Part shown: in pieces, positions 1-5,439 of the stretch
Position numbering within the stretch: position 1 is the first letter of the stretch
How the letters are laid out: each line of letters opens with the position of its first letter
Assembly (NCBI GenBank): GCA_003978395.1
Contig: QNZV01000070.1
Span: forward strand, 1 to 9,582
Direction of reading: 5' to 3'
Source: Sulfurovum sp.
GTDB taxonomy: Bacteria > Campylobacterota > Campylobacteria > Campylobacterales > Sulfurovaceae
DNA: 9,582 nucleotides
The notes under the pieces: generated by a model
The model's input: the letters and a program-made list of their open reading frames with translations, nothing else
What the model was told of the DNA's origin: nothing
The model's database searches: none
Translations under genes and position numbers: made by a program

Positions 1-123
1 TATTTTTATTTTTTCTTCATCCTTTGATTTTTCTAATTTTTTAAGTAATTCGTCTATATTTGTATTTTGTTTAACCGAATCAGGAAGTTGATTTATAAAA
101 CTATCTAATGGTGTTGAATTCAT
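1..123 (-). CDS. 5' part of an unrecognised gene, runs off the left edge
   Basis: Forty-one codons are open from an ATG at 123 to the window edge. The peptide begins MNSTPLDSFINQLP and becomes a charged, Lys/Glu-rich stretch (ELLKKLEKSKDEEK, residues 25-38) that would suit a helix or coiled coil. It has no signal peptide and no membrane segment. A purine-rich stretch (AAGGGATTAGGA on the minus strand) lies just before the ATG, and a TATAAT box sits about 35 bases upstream, which supports the start. I do not recognise the family, and the visible part is too short to assign a function. The gene is transcribed away from the polysaccharide genes and is probably part of the flanking chromosome. 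Confidence 0.6.
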   Translation of the reverse strand, partial: MNSTPLDSFINQLPDSVKQNTNIDELLKKLEKSKDEEKIKI

Positions 124-158
124 TCCTAATCCCTTGTTTACATTCTAATATAGATGTA

Positions 159-164
159 ATTATA
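159..164 (-). promoter_or_regulatory. Putative -10 box for the leftmost minus-strand gene
   Basis: The minus strand reads TATAAT here, an exact match to the sigma-70 -10 consensus, with about 35 bases to the ATG at 123. No convincing -35 hexamer is visible. That is common in Campylobacterota, where a -10 box in AT-rich DNA is often the main recognisable element. In DNA this AT-rich such hexamers also arise by chance. Confidence 0.35.
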
Positions 165-300
165 GTTTAAAGTTAAGCATTTTTTAGAGTTATTATGTAT
201 GATTTTTAATCAAATTAATTGACTTAAGTAAAAACTAAATAATAAAAATAATATTTAAAATTATTATTTAATGTTTTATTTAAGTTTATTATGGCTACAA

Positions 301-321
301 TATAATAACACTTATAAAGGA
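301..321 (+). promoter_or_regulatory. Putative -10 box and ribosome binding site of the small exported protein gene
   Basis: TATAAT at 301-306 is followed by AAAGGA at 316-321, six bases before the ATG at 328. A start of transcription around 312-314 would leave a leader of about 15 bases. This arrangement decides the gene start: the in-frame ATG at 271 lies upstream of the -10 box and has no ribosome binding site, so it would not be on this transcript. Confidence 0.5.
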
Positions 322-327
322 TTAAAA

Positions 328-534
328 ATGAAACTTACAAATAATTTACTAAATTTTATACTTTTTTTAATGCTACTATTCAATAACTCTTATGCTAAAG
401 AGTCATGCAAAGGAGGTTTTTGCATAATTTCTTTAGACTCTTTAGATAAAGGAAAAAAGATAAAAAGAGTAAAACTACCCATTAAATCTTCAAGTAAAAT
501 CAAGGATATTAGTAAAAAAGTAGACCAGAAGTAG
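328..534 (+). CDS. Small exported protein of unknown function (68 aa)
   Basis: The peptide starts with a classic Sec signal: MKLTNNLLN, a hydrophobic core (roughly residues 8-18, FILFLMLLF within it), then SYA ending at residue 23 as a likely signal peptidase I site before KESC. The predicted mature part is about 45 residues, very Lys-rich and basic, with only two cysteines (C27 and C32, in CKGGFC) that could form a small disulfide loop in the periplasm. It is not a lipoprotein, because the residues before C27 do not form a lipobox. I do not recognise a family. The start at 328 is preferred to 271 because of the ribosome binding site at 316-321 and the -10 box at 301. The stop codon directly abuts the stop of the convergent gene. 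The gene is short, but the signal peptide plus good start signals make it credible. Confidence 0.6.
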   Translation: MKLTNNLLNFILFLMLLFNNSYAKESCKGGFCIISLDSLDKGKKIKRVKLPIKSSSKIKDISKKVDQK

Positions 535-1194
535 CTATAACTCCTCTTCCTTCCACTCTTGGGTATTGCACTCTCTATATGAAGTCAAACATTGGTCTAT
601 CTCATAAGACCAATGAAGTATGATAGGATGAATGGTGGCATTTTTATCTGTTTTGGTATAGATATCAACGCCCAATCGTACTCTTTGGTATTCATGGAAC
701 TCTTCTGAAAAAGAGATAAATAGAACATCTGCATTAGATTTTTGATGAAGTCTATTGTTAGCAAATTTGGCGACAATATCTAAGAAGCTTGTTAATATTA
801 GACCACATCTAGGAATGATTTTACCATCATCATTAATAAATCCTGCTGCTAAATCATGTTTATAATCATCATCTTTTAAGTATGCTTTTCCATCAATATT
901 AATAAAGCTCTCTGCAAGATTTTTATTTTTCTTTAGAGCTTTAAAAGCTCGGTTTTTTAGATTTCTCTCTGAGACCATTCTAACGGATTCTGAACGAATA
1001 TATTTTTGTCCTTGAACCAACTCATCTATGAAATTTTCAGACGCTTGGGTATTGTCATCATCAAGATTATTAAGTAGTAATGTTGGGATAATTTTAAACT
1101 TATGTTGATGTTTTTTTATAATTTGACCACAAAGCCTGTTTGCAAAACTCATATTACGTTTTGCCCATTCTCTATTCTCTTTTTCTAAAGGCAT
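535..1194 (-). CDS. Unrecognised protein, probably the remainder of a 5'-truncated gene
   Basis: From the only ATG in the frame (1194) this gives 219 residues. The protein is soluble-looking and mixed in charge, with an Asn/Asp-rich region (LLLNNLDDDN), two similar INDDGK/INIDGK segments, and a C-terminal half with alternating beta-like and helical stretches (ADVLFISFSEEFHEYQRVRL). It has no signal peptide and no membrane helix. I do not recognise the family. The ATG lacks a ribosome binding site (the preceding bases read GCACATTTTTCA), and the frame stays open and protein-like for 57 more codons upstream, right up to the stop of the AsnB-like gene. In those codons there is no ATG, GTG or TTG. 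The likeliest reading is that the true start was lost by deletion or recombination at the edge of the polysaccharide locus. A shorter but functional gene, or an unusual start codon, cannot be excluded. Confidence 0.5.
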   Translation of the reverse strand: MPLEKENREWAKRNMSFANRLCGQIIKKHQHKFKIIPTLLLNNLDDDNTQASENFIDELVQGQKYIRSESVRMVSERNLKNRAFKALKKNKNLAESFINIDGKAYLKDDDYKHDLAAGFINDDGKIIPRCGLILTSFLDIVAKFANNRLHQKSNADVLFISFSEEFHEYQRVRLGVDIYTKTDKNATIHPIILHWSYEIDQCLTSYRECNTQEWKEEEL

Positions 1195-1365
1195 TGAAAA
1201 ATGTGCAATTTCTAATACAATAACTGTTGATTTATCTTGCTTTTCTAAGCGTTTGTTAATAAGGGTTAATAGATTATCTAATTTTTCTGTTGACCACTCT
1301 TCATATGAGAGTGTAGCTCGTGTGTAGGTTTTAGTCTCAATAGGTGCAATACATGTTTCGATAGG
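1195..1365 (-). other. In-frame open extension upstream of the 219-codon frame, no start codon
   Basis: Reading the minus strand from just after the TAA at 1366-1368, 57 codons run without a stop into the ATG at 1194. The translation looks like ordinary protein (for example SYEEWSTEKLDNLLTLINKR and KSTVIVLEIAHFS) and joins smoothly to MPLEKENREW downstream. None of the codons is ATG, GTG or TTG. The extreme 5' end has a short imperfect duplication: PIET occurs twice, seven residues apart, from CCTATCGAAAC and CCTATTGAGAC. This stretch is best read as part of the original coding sequence of the downstream gene. The only nearby ATG (around 1354, another frame) meets a stop after five codons. 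Confidence 0.5.
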
Positions 1366-3195
1366 TTATCCTTTAAAGTTTTCGTACCAAAGCTGGAAAA
1401 TAAATATTCTCCACAGTTTATATTTATAAGAGTCGTTTCCTTGATAGAAGTTATCCCTTATGTTTATAATTGAAGAAGTATAAAAAAGTTTATCTTCATT
1501 TAATCTCTTCTCATTTATTTGTGCGTAAACAAGCTCTTTTAGCTCTCTTCTCATCCATTCTGAAAATGGAATATCAAAACCACTTTTTGGACGAGCCAGT
1601 AAAGATTTTGGAATATATTGATGAGCTATCTCTTTTAAAATATATTTTTTTATATTATCTTTTATTTTAATAGAGCTAGGAATAGTAGCCATGTAAGCAA
1701 TAAGTTCTTCATCTAAAAAAGGGGTCTGTAGAGATATATTATACCTGTTCATTGCATTATAGCTCTTAACCAATTCTCCATCTGTCATACTTGTTTTAAA
1801 ATAGGTTCCAATAATTTCATCTACTGTTTCTTGATTTCCTCTAAAATCAATCTCATCAAAAGTTGTTCTAATAGGGGTTGTATAGTTTTGAATTAAATGA
1901 TGTAATTCTTCTTCTCTAAAAAGTATATTTCTAGCCTCTATAGTTTTTGGAATATTTTTTGAAGATAAAATTTGAAGAAGCTTTGTATATTTGGTTGGGA
2001 AGTTATACATTTTTCCCAAATAGGGTATTTTTTCCATAGGAAACTTCTTGAATGGAAGAGTAATGTTTTCTCGTATTTTGTGAGGTATAGAGTGAATGCG
2101 TTGGAAAAACTCTGTATCATCAGCTGTTGCAAAAACTTCATCGCCTCCATCTCCTACAAATATATCATGAATGTTATCTTGTTGAATAAGTTGAGCTATT
2201 AACACAGTAGGAGTTGCTGCATACTCGGCAAAAGGTTCATCATAAATTTTACAAAGTTTAGGAACAATCTTTAGAGCATCTTCTCCTGTGAAATAGTGTT
2301 CATGATGAGATGTCCCAATATGTTTTGCAATAGCTTTTGCATCGATGGCTTCATTAATATCTTTTTTGTTAAAGCCAATCGTAAAAGTATTTATTTTTTG
2401 AGTACTTTTCTCTTGTAAAAAGAAAGCAATGGTCGAACTATCGTATCCTCCACTAAGAGATAGTGCAATTTTTGTATCCTTTATATAGCTCTTTTCGATA
2501 GATTTCTGAATTAGTTTATCAGCATTGTTTATAATTGTAGATTCAGAAGCATTAATTCGTGGTGCCAGATAAGACTCTTCTAGTTTCCAATATGCCTCTT
2601 CTTTGGATTTTTTTTCTATTAAATTAAAATCTCTATAGTGTCCTGATTTTATTTTATAACACTCATTTAATATGGTGTTGGGTTGAAGAATAGAACCATG
2701 TTGTAAATAAGATGCTAAACTTCGTGGATTAATAGAAGGTATAAATGTAGATACTTTTTTAAAATTTTGAAGGGAAGAGGCAAAAATAATTTTATCGTTT
2801 GAGTGATAATAATTAAGAGGGATTTTTCCTATTTTATCTTTAATCAGAAGTAGTTTTTTACTTTGTTTGTCATAAATAATAATGACAAATGAACCCTCAA
2901 TTTTTTCGATAAACTTCAATCCCCATTTATTATAGGCTATCTCGATAAGTGTTATTGTTGAGAACATCTTATTTTCACAATTCAATAAAATTTCTAATTC
3001 TGCTTGGTTTGAAATTTTACCAACTAGAAATAGAAAAATATCTAAATTGTTTAGATGTACACTATTTTGATTACTTCTGTAAGAGAAAAATATATTAAAA
3101 TGGTAACACTCTTCTTGGTATATTATTTTATATTCATCTCTATTTACAGGAAAGTTTTTTCTCTTATAATCAATAAATCCAAAAAAATCTTGCAT
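1366..3195 (-). CDS. AsnB-like amidotransferase/ligase with a degenerate, Cys-less glutaminase domain
   Basis: This 609-residue protein has the two-domain layout and length of glutamine-hydrolysing asparagine synthetases. The C-terminal synthetase half keeps the ATP-pyrophosphatase loop (SLSGGYDSS, 246-254), GDGGDE (348-353), and RPKSGF (535-540) with its conserved Lys. The N-terminal half aligns with family-II glutaminase domains but reads MQDFFGF where active enzymes read MCGIVGF, so the Cys2 nucleophile and Gly3 are gone. NGEVYN is replaced by VGKISN (58-63), and the SDTE motif by STIT (79-82). In the synthetase half, KVDRATM...LEGREPFLD of the neighbour is changed to KSYNAMN...SLQTPFLD (477-494). 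The start is firm: AAGGAT lies five bases before the ATG, and an in-frame TAA lies three codons upstream. It should activate a carboxylate with ATP but cannot take ammonia from glutamine by the usual route. Ammonia, another amine, or an intramolecular amine are possible acceptors. Its substrate is unknown. The polysaccharide context suggests a sugar acid. Confidence 0.85.
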   Translation of the reverse strand: MQDFFGFIDYKRKNFPVNRDEYKIIYQEECYHFNIFFSYRSNQNSVHLNNLDIFLFLVGKISNQAELEILLNCENKMFSTITLIEIAYNKWGLKFIEKIEGSFVIIIYDKQSKKLLLIKDKIGKIPLNYYHSNDKIIFASSLQNFKKVSTFIPSINPRSLASYLQHGSILQPNTILNECYKIKSGHYRDFNLIEKKSKEEAYWKLEESYLAPRINASESTIINNADKLIQKSIEKSYIKDTKIALSLSGGYDSSTIAFFLQEKSTQKINTFTIGFNKKDINEAIDAKAIAKHIGTSHHEHYFTGEDALKIVPKLCKIYDEPFAEYAATPTVLIAQLIQQDNIHDIFVGDGGDEVFATADDTEFFQRIHSIPHKIRENITLPFKKFPMEKIPYLGKMYNFPTKYTKLLQILSSKNIPKTIEARNILFREEELHHLIQNYTTPIRTTFDEIDFRGNQETVDEIIGTYFKTSMTDGELVKSYNAMNRYNISLQTPFLDEELIAYMATIPSSIKIKDNIKKYILKEIAHQYIPKSLLARPKSGFDIPFSEWMRRELKELVYAQINEKRLNEDKLFYTSSIINIRDNFYQGNDSYKYKLWRIFIFQLWYENFKG

Positions 3196-3353
3196 TAAAA
3201 ATCCTTAATAGATGCTATTTTAACATAAAATAATATAAAACAATAGTATAATAAAGTTGATTTATGCCATACTTGTATGTTCCTATTATATATTATACAG
3301 TAAAATTATAAAAACATATTAAAATAAAATTTAAAGATAATAAAAGGTTTAAA
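3196..3353. promoter_or_regulatory. Divergent intergenic region, probable promoters for both neighbours
   Basis: This 158-base, almost pure A/T gap separates the divergently transcribed AsnB-like gene and the methyltransferase gene, so both promoters must lie in it unless they are transcribed from elsewhere. Leftward, TAAAAT (complement of 3217-3222) or TATATT (complement of 3232-3237) could serve as the -10 box, with AAGGAT (complement of 3201-3206) as the ribosome binding site. Rightward, TATAAT at 3247-3252 and a TATACA at 3294-3299 are candidates, the latter behind a TTGTAT at 3273-3278. AAAAGG at 3342-3347 is the ribosome binding site, six bases before the ATG. Composition makes the exact boxes uncertain. 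Confidence 0.4.
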
Positions 3354-4049
3354 ATGAAAGCAACACATACAAATGCAGATATGTCTCATCAAAATAGTAT
3401 CTCTTATCAATTTGGAGAATTTCTAAACTCACTTGAAGAGAATGGTATTTTATCTACACTTCGGAAAATAGGGCAACGCCTGTCTTATAAAGTAAAAGGA
3501 GTTGATTTTTCTACACAAAACATCTATGATTTAACTAGAGTAGGAGAGCATAAAGAGCATGGTACAGCATTGGTGTCAACTTCAAAAGATTTTTTAACTA
3601 AATTAATCCATGATTTAGAGAATAGTATTGGAAAACCTATTAAAAAGAGTGTTTTTATAGACTATGGGAGTGGTAAGGGTGCGGCTATTATCCATGCTAA
3701 ATCTTTAGGCTTTGAGAGAACAGTGGGCGTTGAATTTGCTAAAGAGCTTCATGAAACAGCCCAAAAGAATATAGAAAAATTAAAATTAGATAATGTAAAC
3801 TCTTTTTATGCTGATGCCACAACATATCTTGTTCCTTTAGACGTATCGGTTATTTATCTCTTTAATCCTTTTGATGAAGTGGTTATGAAAAAATTAATTG
3901 CAAACATCCTTGAGCAAAAAGAAAATTTTGAAAATGATGTTTATCTTATTTATGGTAATGCTTCTTTGGATATATTAAAGAATAGTTTTGAACTTATCAA
4001 TAAAATAAGCTATCCGAGTGGTTCAACAGCAGATTTTTATAAAATATAA
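3354..4049 (+). CDS. Class I SAM-dependent methyltransferase
   Basis: The 231-residue protein has a Rossmann-type methyltransferase core. Motif I, which binds S-adenosylmethionine, is FIDYGSGKG (101-109). GVEF at 125-128 places the acidic residue that contacts the ribose at the end of strand 2. YADAT (152-156) fits motif II around the adenine. YLFNPFD (168-174) fits the motif IV strand and catalytic loop. The first 95 residues form an extra helical N-terminal part that may contact the acceptor. There is no signal peptide, so it should act in the cytoplasm. The start is backed by AAAAGG six bases upstream. Methyltransferases of this kind in polysaccharide loci usually methylate a sugar hydroxyl or carboxyl, but the acceptor cannot be read from the sequence. 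The gene stands alone between two AT-rich gaps and points the same way as the flippase operon, so read-through into that operon is possible. Confidence 0.8.
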   Translation: MKATHTNADMSHQNSISYQFGEFLNSLEENGILSTLRKIGQRLSYKVKGVDFSTQNIYDLTRVGEHKEHGTALVSTSKDFLTKLIHDLENSIGKPIKKSVFIDYGSGKGAAIIHAKSLGFERTVGVEFAKELHETAQKNIEKLKLDNVNSFYADATTYLVPLDVSVIYLFNPFDEVVMKKLIANILEQKENFENDVYLIYGNASLDILKNSFELINKISYPSGSTADFYKI

Positions 4050-4067
4050 AATATAATATATAAAATT

Positions 4068-4089
4068 AATAAAATAATTATATTTTATT
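4068..4089. repeat. AT-only inverted repeat, possible weak terminator or regulatory hairpin
   Basis: AATAAAATA and TATTTTATT form a perfect nine-base-pair stem around an ATTA loop, starting 18 bases after the methyltransferase stop. The stem contains no G or C, so it would be a weak intrinsic terminator. A separate 12-base palindrome, AATACATGTATT (4091-4102), follows directly and could be a dyad for a DNA-binding protein. Both could equally be by-products of extreme AT content. Confidence 0.3.
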
Positions 4090-4111
4090 TAATACATGTA
4101 TTTTAATATAT

Positions 4112-4117
4112 TATAAT
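4112..4117 (+). promoter_or_regulatory. Putative -10 box of the flippase operon
   Basis: TATAAT matches the sigma-70 consensus and lies 44 bases before the ATG of the flippase gene, leaving a leader of roughly 35-40 bases. No clear -35 box is seen; the preceding DNA is T-rich, as is usual for Campylobacterota promoters. A strong AGGAG ribosome binding site follows at 4153-4157, four bases before the start codon. All genes from here to the right edge overlap or nearly touch, so this promoter would serve the whole operon. Confidence 0.45.
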
Positions 4118-4161
4118 AGATTGTGTTGTAAAATGTTGCTTTTTAGAATTCTAGGAGTATT

Positions 4162-5439
4162 ATGAATTTATGGTCTAATATTATAAATAAGCCAGAAAAA
4201 AAAGTGCTTATATCTAACTTTTTAGCATTGGGAGTTGTTCAAGGTCTAAACTTTTTACTACCTCTGTTGGTTGTACCTTATCTACTCTATACTTTAGGGG
4301 TTGAGATTTTTGGTCTTTTGGCAATGGCAACAGCATTTAGTAGTTATTTTATGATTTTGAGTGATTATGGATTTAATGTAACAGCCACACGAGAAATTTC
4401 AATTCATAGAGAAGATAGTGAAAAGTTGAATGAAATTTTTTCTGCTGTTATGATAATCAAAGTTTTTTTGATGTTCATTGGCTTTTCTATTCTGCTCTTA
4501 TCATTGTGGTTATTTGATAATTTAGGAGAGGATGCTTTGATTTATCTTTTAACTTTTGGCATGGTTATAGGACAAGTTCTTTTTCCTATATGGTTTTTTC
4601 AAGGTATAGAGAAAATGGGATATATTGCTATTTTAAATATTGTGGCAAAATTTCTTTTTTTAATTGCTATTTTAATTTTTGTACAAGATAAAGAAGATGC
4701 TTATTTAGTGCCTATATTTAATAGTTTAGGTTTTATTATTGTTGGAATCATCTCTTTAATTTATATCTATAAAAAATTTAACATTCGTTTTGTTTGGCAA
4801 CCCTATAGTCTATTAAAAGAGTATTTTTTATTGGGATGGCATATCTTTCTTTCACATATGGCAGTTCTTTTGTATACCTCTAGTAATATTTTTATTCTTG
4901 GTATTTTTACGAATCATATGGTTGTTGGTTATTTTGCTATTGCAGATAAAATTATCTCTGCATTGGTTAGCTTGGGGGATATTTTAAATCAAGTCTTTTT
5001 CCCTTATCTATCTAAAAAATGGGAAGAGAGCCGTACAAATTACTATCAGGTTTTTTATAAGATTTTCAAAGGAATGGTTGTAGGTATGACTCTTATTACA
5101 TTTATTGTGATATGGTTCGCACCCAATATGATTCTACTTCTTTCAGGAGAAGAGATTCAAATAACAGTAGAGCTTTTACAGATTATGAGTTTATCCTTGA
5201 TTCTATTTCCTTTGGGTGGTCTATTTTCACAAGCATTTGTAACACAGCAACATAATGTTTATGTAACAAAATCTACATTTTGGACATTATTAGTAAATGT
5301 TCTTTTCGTTGGTATACTTGTACCTCTATATGGTGTTTATGGTTTAGCCATTGCTATTGTCTTGGTACAAATATTCCATTTTTATTTAAATTATTTATAT
5401 TTTATTCGTTTACAAAAAGGTACGTTATGTGTGGAATAG
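4162..5439 (+). CDS. wzx: Wzx-type polysaccharide flippase (MOP superfamily)
   Basis: The 425-residue protein is almost entirely hydrophobic, with about twelve membrane segments (roughly 18-43, 48-67, 95-118, 126-147, 155-174, 182-203, 222-245, 253-280, 303-328, 335-360, 373-390, 393-415). Family-typical features are the N-terminal SNFLALGVVQGLNFLLPLLV helix, the loop SDYGFNVTATREIS (67-80) between the second and third segments, and FPIWFFQGIEKM (141-152). These match the RfbX/Wzx branch of polysaccharide transporters, which move undecaprenyl-pyrophosphate-linked glycan units from the cytoplasmic to the periplasmic face of the inner membrane. The length is normal for the family. AGGAG at 4153-4157 supports the start. 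The last 13 bases overlap the start of the downstream amidotransferase gene, implying translational coupling. No Wzy polymerase or chain-length regulator is in the window, so the repeat-unit polymerisation step is not shown here. Confidence 0.88.
   Translation: MNLWSNIINKPEKKVLISNFLALGVVQGLNFLLPLLVVPYLLYTLGVEIFGLLAMATAFSSYFMILSDYGFNVTATREISIHREDSEKLNEIFSAVMIIKVFLMFIGFSILLLSLWLFDNLGEDALIYLLTFGMVIGQVLFPIWFFQGIEKMGYIAILNIVAKFLFLIAILIFVQDKEDAYLVPIFNSLGFIIVGIISLIYIYKKFNIRFVWQPYSLLKEYFLLGWHIFLSHMAVLLYTSSNIFILGIFTNHMVVGYFAIADKIISALVSLGDILNQVFFPYLSKKWEESRTNYYQVFYKIFKGMVVGMTLITFIVIWFAPNMILLLSGEEIQITVELLQIMSLSLILFPLGGLFSQAFVTQQHNVYVTKSTFWTLLVNVLFVGILVPLYGVYGLAIAIVLVQIFHFYLNYLYFIRLQKGTLCVE

Noticed and set aside
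219..246. TTGACT at 219-224 as a -35 box with a downstream TAATAA-like -10
   Set aside because: The -10 partner is poor at the right spacing, and the TATAAT at 301 is a better promoter candidate for the downstream gene.
271..327. Longer start for the small exported protein at 271
   Set aside because: It would put 19 residues before a textbook signal peptide, has no ribosome binding site, and lies upstream of the TATAAT box at 301-306.
1470..2202. Several short open frames on both strands inside the AsnB-like gene (1470-1670 and 1972-2202 plus, 1938-2150 minus)
   Set aside because: They overlap a long well-supported gene, have Phe/Lys/Tyr-rich low-complexity translations typical of shadow frames in AT-rich DNA, and have no convincing start signals or family features.
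328..3195. A lasso-peptide type cluster, because Cys-less AsnB proteins act as lasso cyclases and a small peptide gene is nearby
   Set aside because: The small protein has a Sec signal peptide and no recognisable leader/core layout. There is no B-type protease or recognition element, and the neighbours are polysaccharide genes.
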